DNA from: an uncultured Bacteroidota bacterium
Lineage (GTDB): Bacteria > Bacteroidota > Bacteroidia > Bacteroidales > P3
DNA length: 64,000 nt
NCBI GenBank assembly: GCA_902793295.1
Contig: CADBDA010000007.1
Span: forward strand, 1-64,000
Direction of reading: 5' to 3'
The notes beneath the pieces were generated by a model. That model had not been told where the DNA came from and searched no databases. It saw nothing but the letters and a program-made list of their open reading frames with translations. The translations under genes were made by a program, and so were the position numbers. This document shows, in pieces, positions 9,789-18,968 of the stretch (positions are counted from its first letter, which is position 1; each line of letters opens with the position of its first letter).

Positions 9789-10739
9789 ATGCTGAAAAAA
9801 ATCATTGCTCCAATTAGTTACAGATTGATTAAAAACTATAGGGACAAATATATAATGCCACCTGTAGACAATAATTCTTATTTCACCGATGCCGTTAGTG
9901 ATCCCGATGACGCTGCTAAAATAATTTCAAATGCTCTAAAAGCAGAAATGCCCTGTATGATTTCACGACTTGGATTCACAGAATTGGATGCAATGTTAGG
10001 CTTCAAAAAAGGGGTTCCTTTATCGTTATTACGCAAATGTTTTCCTTTCTGGGTCGGTGATCGTACCAAGCTGAAAATGCAGGCCAATGCTGGTTTTTTC
10101 CCAAATACCAACAGGATGTTGTCAAGATTCTCCGACCTGATGTTTGCAATAATTCCAAGCATTGACATTATTACTATTTTTCGTTCGGAAGAGAGTTTAG
10201 CAGTCAAACACAAGTGTATTAAAATAAAAGCTCCATACTTAGAGCCCTTTTGGAGCATTAACCCTTGGACTGCTCAACTCAAGAACAAAAAAGTTTTAGT
10301 TATTCACCCTTTTGCAGAAAGCATTAAAAGTCAATATGCAAAAAGGGATTTGCTGTTCGATAACAAAGATGTTCTTCCTGAATTTAATTCACTCACAGTT
10401 ATCAAAGCGGTACAGTCTATTGGTGGTGAGACAAATGGATTTAAAACTTGGTTTGATGCCCTGCAATATATGGAAAACGAGATTGATAAGGTAGATTACG
10501 ATGTGGCTCTCATCGGCTGCGGCGCGTACGGAATGCCTTTGGCTGCACACTGCAAAAAAATGGGGAAAAAAGCAGTTCATCTTGGGGGGTCTCTTCAACT
10601 CCTGTTTGGCATACGGGGCAACCGTTGGGAAACCGAACAGGATATATATATGCAATTTATGAACGAGCACTGGGTACGTCCACTCGAAAGTGAAAGACCT
10701 GCAGGAGCTCAAAATGTCGAGAATGCTTGCTACTGGTAA
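9789..10739 (+). CDS. GT-D fold glycosyltransferase-like protein
   Basis: This 316-residue protein matches the GT-D family seen in polysaccharide loci. An N-terminal SRLGFTELDAML (residues 59-70) and a C-terminal ALIGCGAYGMPLA (about 240-252) followed by GKKAVHLGGSLQLLFG are the characteristic segments. GT-D enzymes such as DUF1792-type transferases use UDP-sugars without a classical DxD motif. The donor here is unknown. It sits between a GT2 and a GT4 gene, with 33- and 48-base gaps, in the same operon-like series. Confidence 0.65.
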   Translation: MLKKIIAPISYRLIKNYRDKYIMPPVDNNSYFTDAVSDPDDAAKIISNALKAEMPCMISRLGFTELDAMLGFKKGVPLSLLRKCFPFWVGDRTKLKMQANAGFFPNTNRMLSRFSDLMFAIIPSIDIITIFRSEESLAVKHKCIKIKAPYLEPFWSINPWTAQLKNKKVLVIHPFAESIKSQYAKRDLLFDNKDVLPEFNSLTVIKAVQSIGGETNGFKTWFDALQYMENEIDKVDYDVALIGCGAYGMPLAAHCKKMGKKAVHLGGSLQLLFGIRGNRWETEQDIYMQFMNEHWVRPLESERPAGAQNVENACYW

Positions 10740-10787
10740 TAACAACAAATTACAAAGAGTACTCTCACGAAAAAACCAACAAGAGAA

Positions 10788-12008
10788 ATGAAAGTCCTTC
10801 ACATTTCCACACACCAGACTGGCGGTGCTGCTTTGGCAGCATTTAGGTTGCATCGCTCATTGATTGACAAGGGCGTTGACAGCCGTATGCTTACATTGGA
10901 TGGAGACTGTGACGACAATAATGTAGTATGTTACAAGCCTGCTTTTGGTTTGCAAAAATCTAAAATATTCAAAAGCACCTTATATAGATTAGGAATTGGC
11001 ATTGGCCGCTACTGGCGGATGCACGACAAGGCACGCAAAGGGCACGAATGCCAATACACATACCCTGTTTCGCTGTATCGCGTGGAAAAACACCCATTGG
11101 TGAAATGGGCAGACGTTATACACCTTCATTTTTGCGATGATTTCATTAACTATCCTACTTTTTTCAAGAAGGTAAAGAAACCTATTGTATGGACCCTCCA
11201 CGACATCGGTATTGGCTATGGCGGATTTCACTACAAGAACGACTACGACGCACTTCTGCCCTACTACAAAGAACTGGAGACAGCATTTCTTAAGATTAAA
11301 AGTGATTCTATTTCCAAGGCTCAAAACCTTTCGATTGTCTCTCTATCGCAAGAGATGTACGATTTTACAAAAAAGATAGATTATCTTCGTGACAAACCAA
11401 ATCATATTGTTTTCAACAGCGTAGATTCTACCAAATTTCAGATGTTCGACAGAAAGCAATGCCGTTCGGAGTTAGGACTTCCACAAGACAAAAAAATTCT
11501 GCTTTTTGTCAGTGAGTATGTTGAGGTACAAAGCAAAGGGCTATCCTTGTTGAAAGAGGCCATACTGCCTATGCACCAAGAAAACATTCTACTCTATATT
11601 GTGGGAAACCATAGTGCGGACCTACCTTCAAAAGATATTGTAGCAACCCGTTATTTTGGGAAAGTAACAGATTTGGTTCTGTTGAGCAAATTATATTCAG
11701 CAGCCGACTTTTTGGTTGTTCCATCTTCCCAAGAAGTCTGTTGCCAAACACCGATGGAAGCTATGTCCTGTGGCACCCCCGTTGTTGTTTTCCCATCCGG
11801 AGCTATGAAAGATTACGTTCGTCCGGAGCAAGGCGTTGTCTGCAAAGATTGTTCTTTGGAATCTCTTAAAGATGGCTTGACGGAAGCTCTGGCTAAAGAA
11901 TACAATAGAGAACAGTTAAGAAATTATGCAATAGAGAACTTCTCTCCTACGCGAATTGCAGAAGAATATATTATGGTTTATAATAAAGCTCTGGATAATA
12001 GAGTATAA
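10788..12008 (+). CDS. glycosyltransferase family 4
   Basis: This 406-residue GT-B enzyme has the N-terminal HISTHQTGGAALAAFRLH (residues 5-22), the TGGA(A/S) loop that binds the acceptor and donor in many GT4 enzymes of this subgroup. A WTLHD segment at about 136-140 is also typical. The C-terminal donor site reads VVPSSQEVCCQTPMEAMSCG (about 310-329), with the EAMSCGTPVV signature. It is a normal full-length member. It ends 94 bases before the relic at 12103. Confidence 0.85.
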   Translation: MKVLHISTHQTGGAALAAFRLHRSLIDKGVDSRMLTLDGDCDDNNVVCYKPAFGLQKSKIFKSTLYRLGIGIGRYWRMHDKARKGHECQYTYPVSLYRVEKHPLVKWADVIHLHFCDDFINYPTFFKKVKKPIVWTLHDIGIGYGGFHYKNDYDALLPYYKELETAFLKIKSDSISKAQNLSIVSLSQEMYDFTKKIDYLRDKPNHIVFNSVDSTKFQMFDRKQCRSELGLPQDKKILLFVSEYVEVQSKGLSLLKEAILPMHQENILLYIVGNHSADLPSKDIVATRYFGKVTDLVLLSKLYSAADFLVVPSSQEVCCQTPMEAMSCGTPVVVFPSGAMKDYVRPEQGVVCKDCSLESLKDGLTEALAKEYNREQLRNYAIENFSPTRIAEEYIMVYNKALDNRV

Positions 12009-12102
12009 TGCTTTCTGTTATCGCCAAAAACCACAAACATTGCACCATAAAAGTGCAATAATACAACCAAGTCAACGCTAAAATCAAAAAAGAGACAACA
12101 CG

Positions 12103-12369
12103 AATCTGTGCTATACATTGTCGGTTCAGTCGCCAAACATTGGTAATATTCGGGAAACGTTCTTTTTAAATCAGATGCACGTAAACTATGGTGTGCGCAG
12201 TTCTGAAAAATCCGATTTTTGCATCGATGATTTGACTTTTGAATTGGGGGGCCGCAGTAAAAAAAACAAACAAGTGGCAGATATTGACAATGCTTACATA
12301 GTTAAGGACGACATAGAGTATGGCTATGGGAATGTTATTCCATTGTGGGCATTCGGTCTGACCTATTAA
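12103..12369 (+). pseudogene. C-terminal relic of an AAA+ ATPase (DUF4143/COG1373 type)
   Basis: The frame reads NLCYTL..., then NIGNIRETFFLNQM, LTFELGG and ends AYIVKDDIEYGYGNVIPLW before TAA at 12367-12369. This is the usual C-terminal end of the predicted AAA+ ATPases with a DUF4143 domain that are common in Bacteroidota. The Walker motifs and the first roughly 280 residues are missing, and the only in-frame start candidate is an internal TTG at 12118. I read it as a dead fragment left by deletion or by insertion of polysaccharide genes. Expression of an 83-residue product cannot be excluded but has no clear role. Confidence 0.7.
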
Positions 12370-12389
12370 TAAAGAACATTCATAAAAAA

Positions 12390-13214
12390 ATGACTTTATC
12401 CATTATCACCATAAACTATAACAACCACGACGGCTTGCAGCGCACTATCGACAGCGTTGTCGGCCAGTCGTTCACCGACTACGAATGGATTGTCATCGAT
12501 GGCGGCAGCAAGGACGGCAGCCGTGAACTGATAGAGCGGTATGCCGACCACTTCGCCTATTGGTGCAGCGAGTCCGACAAAGGCATCTACAACGCCATGA
12601 ATAAAGGCCTTGAAAAGGCCAACGGTGATTGGTTTCTGTTCCTCAACAGCGGAGACTGGCTTTATGGCAACGACATCCTTCAAAAAGTCTTTTCCGAGCC
12701 AAACGAAGCCGACATTCTTTATGGCGACGTAATGTACCACTGGCCCGACAAGCGAGGAACAGAATTGGAGAGGAAACCAGACAGACTAAGCCTTTACTTC
12801 TTTTATTCGGACACGCTATGCCATCAAGCCACATTCTACAAAAAAGGCATTTTTGACACTCATAGATATAATGAAGATTTGCGAATCTGTTCGGATTGGG
12901 CTCTTTACATCCAGCTGCTCCAAGAAGGATATCGTTTCAAGCATCTTCCTTTCTGCATTTCCAATTTTGCACAAGACGGCATCAGCACTCATCTCGACGA
13001 AGCACATCTTGCAGAACGGGAAAAGGTGTTTGACAAGTACTTTCCTGACTACATAAGACCTGACCTTGATGAATTAAAACGACAGGAAGAGTTCCAAGAA
13101 TATATTAAAAGCCACAAATCGTACTCTTTCATAATGAAAAGGGCATACAAACGAATTCAGCGTATAGAAAAAATCATTAAGTTTATAGAAAAGTGCAAAG
13201 GATTTAAGAAATGA
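12390..13214 (+). CDS. glycosyltransferase family 2 (WcaA-like), paralogue 2 of 3
   Basis: This 274-residue GT2 enzyme starts MTLSIITINYNNHDGLQ and carries WIVIDGGSKDGSRELIE, SESDKGIYNAMNKGLEKANG and FLFLNSGDWLYG in the first 100 residues. The motif order is the same as in the genes at 8943 and 17176. The frame is open to 12345, but the upstream 15 residues overlap the AAA+ relic, so the ATG at 12390 is preferred. Base composition is more GC-rich than that of the neighbouring 13354-15631 genes. It lies right after the ATPase relic, which suggests it entered by recombination. Confidence 0.85.
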   Translation: MTLSIITINYNNHDGLQRTIDSVVGQSFTDYEWIVIDGGSKDGSRELIERYADHFAYWCSESDKGIYNAMNKGLEKANGDWFLFLNSGDWLYGNDILQKVFSEPNEADILYGDVMYHWPDKRGTELERKPDRLSLYFFYSDTLCHQATFYKKGIFDTHRYNEDLRICSDWALYIQLLQEGYRFKHLPFCISNFAQDGISTHLDEAHLAEREKVFDKYFPDYIRPDLDELKRQEEFQEYIKSHKSYSFIMKRAYKRIQRIEKIIKFIEKCKGFKK

Positions 13215-13217
13215 AAA

Positions 13218-13251
13218 AGCCCTCTGCTAAGATATACTTTGGATGAGGGCT
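13218..13251 (+). terminator. weak hairpin after the GT2 gene
   Basis: AGCCCTC at 13218-13224 pairs with GAGGGCT at 13245-13251 across a 20-base loop, four bases after the stop codon. No strong T-run follows, so this may be only a partial terminator or attenuator before the gene at 13354. Confidence 0.35.
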
Positions 13252-13353
13252 AGTGTGTGTTTGTATTTTATTCTATCAATACTTCTTTCACAAGTTTTCT
13301 TATAATAAATAGTCTAATTACAGTTATTTGTTGGAATATTACAACCATCAATT

Positions 13354-14622
13354 ATGCCAAATAAGATGAGAAAAAAATATGACATATTTTTCTGGTTTTA
13401 TACGGTTCTGATTCTGACCCTATACAATCTTACCCCGTCCATTGGCGGATTTGATGTGCCGTACTATTTCCTTGCCGGCGAGCATATCTGGAACGGGCAG
13501 ATTGACTGTCTGCGGACACCAGTTTATCCGTTTTTGCTCAAGTTGTTCAATGTATGGTTTGGCGAGCATGGCGGAATCGCTGGGGTCATTATATTGCAGA
13601 GCATCGTGTACCTGATTTCTCTGGTTAGTTTAAAAAGCCTGGCAGAGAAAGTGATACAAAGCAATGGTATTCGTTTTGTCCTTCTACTTTTTTACGTTAG
13701 CTGTATTGCACCTGGCTGGTGCAATGAATTGCTGACAGAATCATTAAGCATTTCGGGATGCATCATTCTGACAGATATTGTTGTTTCATATATCAATAGA
13801 CCCTCACCTGGACGCATCACTTTTATACATTTGTTGCTTTTAGTTCTTGTTTTTTTGCGTCCCACATTTATTCTATTCTTTGCTATTTTGCCAGTAATAT
13901 GGATTTACCAGATATGGAATTCAAAAAACAAAGGTCATTACAGCATAGCTCTTGGATTGACAATTGTCTGTGTCTTATGTTTTGGCAGCTATTGTAAACT
14001 ATACGAAAAACAATTCGGACATTTCGGAGTATCTACAACTTTTGTTTTCAACAAGGTGTACGATGCTCATCGTGGCAATTATTGGGATCCATCTGTTGTC
14101 AAAGACACCGAAGTCCGCAAATGGATCGAATTGATTGATCATGAATATGATGGCACATACGATTTTATCTATAATACCGTAACAGAACACCCAGAAGCAT
14201 TAAATCTTATCAACAGAGGATGCGACGACATCATTAATGCACATTGTGAAGAACACAAACAGTATCGTCTAAAACTCTTTATCAGTAGTTTCGACAAGCG
14301 TCTTCTCGCAGCCGTCAACACTCATACTCCGCTGTCATCAGTTCTCTTTTTCAGTTCATTATTCCTTTCTTTTCCAGTTTCATTATTTTACCTAATTACT
14401 TTAGCAGCAACATTTGCTTTGATTTTGAACACTATCCAGAAAAGACGGATTCCATTGATTGCTTTTTTCTTGACTGCTGTCGTCTTGGCACAAACTGTAG
14501 GGATTATCTTAACCACCAGCGATGCCCACGAAAGGGTTCTGTTGCCTGTATACCCTGTCTTTTTAATCCTGCTCGGCATCGGCATAGAGAAATGCTTCAA
14601 GATATTGAAAACTGAAATCTAA
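13354..14622 (+). CDS. GT-C-like integral membrane glycosyltransferase
   Basis: This 422-residue protein has about ten hydrophobic segments. After the first segment it carries GGFDVPYYFLAGEHIWNGQ, then RTPVYPFLL near residue 53-61, the extracytoplasmic acidic and RTPxYP pattern of polyprenyl-phosphate-sugar dependent GT-C enzymes (ArnT/PMT-like). LLTESLSISG near residue 126-135 is another feature shared by this group. It may transfer a sugar or modify the glycan on the periplasmic side. It could also play a polymerase-like part, since no clear Wzy is seen, but this is only a guess. It begins a low-GC stretch that lasts to 15631. Confidence 0.6.
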   Translation: MPNKMRKKYDIFFWFYTVLILTLYNLTPSIGGFDVPYYFLAGEHIWNGQIDCLRTPVYPFLLKLFNVWFGEHGGIAGVIILQSIVYLISLVSLKSLAEKVIQSNGIRFVLLLFYVSCIAPGWCNELLTESLSISGCIILTDIVVSYINRPSPGRITFIHLLLLVLVFLRPTFILFFAILPVIWIYQIWNSKNKGHYSIALGLTIVCVLCFGSYCKLYEKQFGHFGVSTTFVFNKVYDAHRGNYWDPSVVKDTEVRKWIELIDHEYDGTYDFIYNTVTEHPEALNLINRGCDDIINAHCEEHKQYRLKLFISSFDKRLLAAVNTHTPLSSVLFFSSLFLSFPVSLFYLITLAATFALILNTIQKRRIPLIAFFLTAVVLAQTVGIILTTSDAHERVLLPVYPVFLILLGIGIEKCFKILKTEI

Positions 14623-14635
14623 ATATTTGTAAGTT

Positions 14636-15631
14636 TTGGCAGAACGAGATAATTATATCGACTTTCTTCGTTTTATAGGACTGTTGCTGATTATTTTGGC
14701 ACACGTCCATTCCCCGGAAACAATCCATCAGATTCGTTGTTTTGACGTTCCTCTTATGCTATTTGTTTCTGGATTGGCGTATGGAAATAAGTCATTAAAA
14801 ACCTCGTGGGATGGTTTTTATCTACCACGCCTTAAACGATTACTAATACCTGTATATCTTTTTGTTGTTTGTGACCTTGTTGCTCTTTATGCTATTGGCA
14901 AAACAATTACATTGGAGAATGTAACCAAAAGTATATTTCTTTGTACCGATGGATTAGTTGGATATGTGTGGGTTATAAAGGTCTTTGTATTGATAATGTT
15001 GGTTACTCCATTGCTAATCAAGCTGAACAAAAGACTAAATAAATTTTTTTTCACACTGTTTGTTGTCGGTCTCTTCGGTTTTCAAGAATTGACCATATAT
15101 TTAATCTCAACAATTGACAAATCAATACCCAAAGCGATATTCCAAGAGACTATTCCGTACCTCATTGGATATGCAATTCCTTTTCTTTTGGGTCTTAAAA
15201 TACGCACTTCGGACAAAAAGGAAGAAATGTTTTTCATAATATTATTATCATCAATAACTATTTGTTCTTTAGTATTGTATATTTATAATAACGGCTTGCC
15301 TGTTAGTATCACCCCAACCTATAAATATCCACCACGATCATACTTCATTGTGTATGGGTTGTTCGCTTCAATGCTGCTTTGGAGCCTTCGAAGTTTTTTG
15401 AAGCCAATGACCAATAACAAAGTTATTCTTTTTATAGGAAGAAATACCATTTGGATTTATCTTTGGCATATTGTATATGTTTCTTTAGCAAATATTTTTC
15501 TGGATAGTTGGATAATAAAATATTTTATGGTTTGTCTGCTCGCTATAATCACATATATGATTCAATATTCAATTATCAAACATTTAGCAGAAAATAGGAA
15601 AACATCTTTCTTCAAATATTTCATTGGATAA
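14636..15631 (+). CDS. acyltransferase family 3 membrane protein (TTG start)
   Basis: This 331-residue multi-pass protein carries the acyltransferase-3 signature FLRFIGLLLIILAHVHSP (residues 10-27) and the late helix IGRNTIWIYLWHIVYV. It probably O-acetylates a glycan. The only start codon in frame before the conserved N-terminus is TTG at 14636; an in-frame stop lies at 14630-14632. It is 13 bases downstream of the GT-C gene, with the same low GC content, so both probably moved as a unit. Confidence 0.8.
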   Translation: MAERDNYIDFLRFIGLLLIILAHVHSPETIHQIRCFDVPLMLFVSGLAYGNKSLKTSWDGFYLPRLKRLLIPVYLFVVCDLVALYAIGKTITLENVTKSIFLCTDGLVGYVWVIKVFVLIMLVTPLLIKLNKRLNKFFFTLFVVGLFGFQELTIYLISTIDKSIPKAIFQETIPYLIGYAIPFLLGLKIRTSDKKEEMFFIILLSSITICSLVLYIYNNGLPVSITPTYKYPPRSYFIVYGLFASMLLWSLRSFLKPMTNNKVILFIGRNTIWIYLWHIVYVSLANIFLDSWIIKYFMVCLLAIITYMIQYSIIKHLAENRKTSFFKYFIG

Positions 15632-15687
15632 CTATTGAGTCTAATCCTACTTTATTCTAAAAAAAACAATAGTATTTAACGCCAACT

Positions 15688-17172
15688 ATGTTATTCAATT
15701 CTGTAGAATTCCTTATTTTTCTTCCTGTTGTCTTTGCTATTTATTGGTTGCTGAAAGGTAGGCTGAAATGGCAGAACGCTTTTGTCGTCGTTGCGTCATA
15801 CTTCTTTTATGGATGGTGGGATTGGCGGTTTTTGATTCTCATTGCTTTCACGTCGCTGTGCAGCTTCCTTTCGGGACTCTGGATGGCGAAAATACGTAAC
15901 GAAAACGAAGACGATAACGAAAACCCTAATAATAACACTTACACTAAAAAATCCAACTCAGGACTGCGGGGAACGCGGTGGATTACAGCTGGGAATATCG
16001 TCATCAACTTGATGATTCTTGGTGTATTCAAGTACTACAACTTCTTTGTCGAGTCGTTCGTAGCCCTCTTCCCTGCCCTTAATGCCGACAGGTTGTTGCT
16101 GAACATCATCCTGCCGGTGGGCATCTCGTTCTACACTTTTCAGGCATTGAGCTACAGCATCGACGTGTACAGACAAAAGATTGAACCCACACGCGACATT
16201 GTGGCTTTCTTTGCCTACGTCAGCTTCTTTCCGCAGCTGGTGGCTGGACCTATCGAACGGGCCACAAGCCTGTTGCCGCAGTTTGAACGCAACCGCACTT
16301 TCGACTACGCAACGGCTGTTGACGGTTTGCGCCAGATGCTATGGGGTTTCTTCAAAAAAATGATTGTCGCTGACCGATGCGCTATGTTTGTCGACAATGT
16401 ATGGAGCGACATGGCTTCGCAAAGCGGCAGCACGCTACTGATGGCTGCCATCTGCTTTACGTTCCAGATCTATGGCGACTTTTCAGGCTATAGCGACATT
16501 GCCATCGGTACTGCAAAATTATTCGGTATTCGCTTAAAGCGGAACTTTAATGTACCGTACTTTAGTCGCGATATAGCAGAGTTTTGGCGTCGCTGGCACA
16601 TATCGCTGACCACTTGGTTCCGTGACTATCTTTATATACCTCTTGGTGGCAGCCGCGTGAGCAAAATCAAGGTGGTACGCAACACTTTCGTCATCTTTCT
16701 CGTCAGCGGGCTCTGGCATGGGGCCAACTGGACCTTTGTGGCCTGGGGTGCCTACCACGCGCTGCTGTTCCTGCCTCTGATCCTGCTTGGCAAAAACCGT
16801 CGATACACCAATATTGTTGCTGAAGGCCGAATGCTACCAACGGTCAAGGAAATCCTACAAATGCTAATGACGTTTTTCCTGGCCGTCATTGGTTGGATCA
16901 TATTCAGGTCTGAAAACATCGGACAATCGTTCGAAATCATTCAGGGCATTTTCTCCCCCACCCTTTTCAGCATCCCGCAAATTCCCGGTTTCACGCTCTT
17001 GTTCGTTCTTATAATGCTTGTCGTCGAATGGCTGAACCGCAGCAAGGAGCACGGTTTTGTAGTCGATGCCATCAAGCCTCGCTGGATCCGCTGGACTATC
17101 TACTATACAGTCTGCCTCTGCATTATTCTGTTCTCGGAGCAAAGCGAAACGTTCATCTACTTCCAATTCTGA
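15688..17172 (+). CDS. MBOAT membrane O-acyltransferase (AlgI-like)
   Basis: This 494-residue multi-pass protein belongs to the MBOAT family, which passes acyl groups across the membrane for O-acylation of exported glycans. The family core is present: LPVGISFYTFQALSYSID near residue 131-148, the GDFSGYSDIAIG segment near 268-279, EFWRRWHISLTTWFRDYLY near 295-313, and the catalytic-type histidine in LWHGANWTFVAWG near 343-355. The length is usual for AlgI. No dedicated AlgJ/AlgX partner lies next to it; the nearest SGNH/AlgX proteins belong to the second module at 22757-27691. Base composition shifts to higher GC within this gene compared with those upstream. Confidence 0.9.
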   Translation: MLFNSVEFLIFLPVVFAIYWLLKGRLKWQNAFVVVASYFFYGWWDWRFLILIAFTSLCSFLSGLWMAKIRNENEDDNENPNNNTYTKKSNSGLRGTRWITAGNIVINLMILGVFKYYNFFVESFVALFPALNADRLLLNIILPVGISFYTFQALSYSIDVYRQKIEPTRDIVAFFAYVSFFPQLVAGPIERATSLLPQFERNRTFDYATAVDGLRQMLWGFFKKMIVADRCAMFVDNVWSDMASQSGSTLLMAAICFTFQIYGDFSGYSDIAIGTAKLFGIRLKRNFNVPYFSRDIAEFWRRWHISLTTWFRDYLYIPLGGSRVSKIKVVRNTFVIFLVSGLWHGANWTFVAWGAYHALLFLPLILLGKNRRYTNIVAEGRMLPTVKEILQMLMTFFLAVIGWIIFRSENIGQSFEIIQGIFSPTLFSIPQIPGFTLLFVLIMLVVEWLNRSKEHGFVVDAIKPRWIRWTIYYTVCLCIILFSEQSETFIYFQF

Positions 17173-17175
17173 CCT

Positions 17176-17976
17176 ATGAAACTTTCTATCATCACCATTA
17201 ATCTTAACAGCATCGCCGGCCTGCGCCGCACCGCCGAAAGTGTTTTTGCACAAACGTTCACTGACTTTGAATGGATTGTCATTGACGGGGGTAGCACCGA
17301 CGGCTGTCGCGAACTGATAGAACAACACGCCGACAGGATAGCCTATTGGTGCAGTGAGCCAGACAAAGGCATATACAACGCTATAAATAAAGGCATTTCG
17401 CACGCAAAAGGCGAATATGTGCAGATTCTGAACAGCGGCGACTGGTTCTATGAGGCCACAACACTGGAACGACTTTTTGCGAACCAATCCAACGCCGACA
17501 TCCTTTATGGCGACGCCATACTGCTCTATCCCGACGGAAGCATAATCGACAAGCACTATCCCGACATCGTCAGCCTCAACTACTTCATCCACGATGTAAT
17601 CAACCATCAGGCCTCCTTCTATCGGCGCAAGGTCTTCGATGGGCACCCCTACGACGAGCACTTTCTCATTGCCGGCGACTGGGCATACTGCATCGAGGCC
17701 GTCTGCCGTGGGCTGAGGTTCCAGCATATTCCGCAAACAATTGTATACTACGACAATGGTGGCATCAGCGCAAAATGGACCGAGCGTCAGATAATGGAGC
17801 GGAACGAGATTCTCGACACCTACATACCCCAGCACCTGAAGCCCGATATGGCAGCTATCGACAAGCTAAGAGACCTGCAACTGAGACGCTCTACATCAAA
17901 ACTGCTTAGTTTAAGCCTGCGGATGTGCCAGCGTTGGGAACGCCTAATGCAACGAATAGAAAAACGAAAAAAATAA
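17176..17976 (+). CDS. glycosyltransferase family 2 (WcaA-like), paralogue 3 of 3
   Basis: This 266-residue GT2 enzyme starts MKLSIITINLNSIAGL and carries WIVIDGGSTDGCRELIEQ, SEPDKGIYNAINKGISHAKG and LNSGDWFY in the same order and spacing as the genes at 8943 and 12390. It lies three bases after the MBOAT stop, so the pair is probably co-translated. It is more GC-rich than paralogue 1, which indicates an older residence or a different donor for this part of the locus. Confidence 0.85.
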   Translation: MKLSIITINLNSIAGLRRTAESVFAQTFTDFEWIVIDGGSTDGCRELIEQHADRIAYWCSEPDKGIYNAINKGISHAKGEYVQILNSGDWFYEATTLERLFANQSNADILYGDAILLYPDGSIIDKHYPDIVSLNYFIHDVINHQASFYRRKVFDGHPYDEHFLIAGDWAYCIEAVCRGLRFQHIPQTIVYYDNGGISAKWTERQIMERNEILDTYIPQHLKPDMAAIDKLRDLQLRRSTSKLLSLSLRMCQRWERLMQRIEKRKK

Positions 17977-18000
17977 CAAACTTTTAATTCCTTATTCACC

Positions 18001-18864
18001 TTGCAAGAAAATACTTCAAACCAAGAACAATGGACTGCGATTCTTGAACCACGCAAGAAAATTATGCAGTTCAACCTAAAAGAGTTGTGGGACTACCGCG
18101 ATTTGTTCAGCATTTATGTACGTCGCAACATTGTGACGGTCTACAAGCAGACGGTGCTGGGTCTGGCTTGGTTCTTCATCAGCCCGATTTTCACAACGAT
18201 TATGTATATGTTCGTCTTTGGCGGACTGGCGGGCATCTCGACCGGAGGCGTGCCTCAGGCGGTTTTTTACCTTAGCGGCATCCTGATGTGGAACTACTTC
18301 AACGCCTGCTTCGGACAAAACAGCAACGTGCTGGCTGCCAATGCGGGAATATTTGGCAAGGTCTACTTCCCGAGGCTCATCATCCCGCTGGCGGGAATGA
18401 CGTCGTCGCTGGTAACATTCGGCATACAGCTGCTGCTGCTCATCGTGGTCTACGTCTACTACCTCGTCACAGGTGCTCCGCTCTGTCCGCGATGGGAACT
18501 GCTGCTGTTTCCCGTCTACCTGCTGCTGATAGCACTGACAGCCATGTCGTGGGGAATGATAGTAAGCTCTCTGACAGTGAAGTACCGCGACCTTAACATG
18601 CTCGTAGGTTTTGGTATCAGCCTGTTGATGTACGCCACGCCTATCATCTACCCGATGAGTCTCACTGCCGCCAAAAGCTACGGCTGGATTGTGCGCCTCA
18701 ACCCGCTCAGCGGTGTCTTCGAATCGTGGCGATACTCCATCACCGGCATCGGTTCGATGGACTGGCTAGGCCTGCTCTACTGCGCCGGATGTCTTGTCGT
18801 CACCATGTTCATCGGCCTGCTGCTCTTCTCAAAAGCCGAACGCAACTTCATAGACACGGTTTGA
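18001..18864 (+). CDS. ABC-2 type polysaccharide export permease (Wzm/KpsM/TagG-like)
   Basis: This 287-residue protein has six hydrophobic segments and belongs to the permease subunits that export lipid-linked polysaccharide with an ATPase partner. The N-terminal amphipathic part LKELWDYRDLFSIYVRRNI followed by YKQTVLGLAWFFISP is the family hallmark, and LTVKYRDLNMLV and LNPLSGVFESWR occur at the expected places near residues 182-193 and 231-242. The start at the TTG at 18001 is preferred because EQWTAILEPRK upstream of the first ATG (18064) also matches the family. The usual ATP-binding subunit (Wzt) is not adjacent: an acyltransferase follows instead. Confidence 0.85.
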   Translation: MQENTSNQEQWTAILEPRKKIMQFNLKELWDYRDLFSIYVRRNIVTVYKQTVLGLAWFFISPIFTTIMYMFVFGGLAGISTGGVPQAVFYLSGILMWNYFNACFGQNSNVLAANAGIFGKVYFPRLIIPLAGMTSSLVTFGIQLLLLIVVYVYYLVTGAPLCPRWELLLFPVYLLLIALTAMSWGMIVSSLTVKYRDLNMLVGFGISLLMYATPIIYPMSLTAAKSYGWIVRLNPLSGVFESWRYSITGIGSMDWLGLLYCAGCLVVTMFIGLLLFSKAERNFIDTV

Positions 18865-18968
18865 TGTCCAACTCGAATCTATACGTCAACTAACATATTG
18901 ATTGTAATTTCCCTCAAGTCATTGAGGCGAATCAAATAATCGACTTCCAAACTCTCTATCTTTCCTAA

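Noticed and set aside
16864..17835. 323-codon minus-strand frame opposite the MBOAT and GT2 genes
   Set aside because: Spans the end of one real gene and most of another; composition is that of an antisense shadow.
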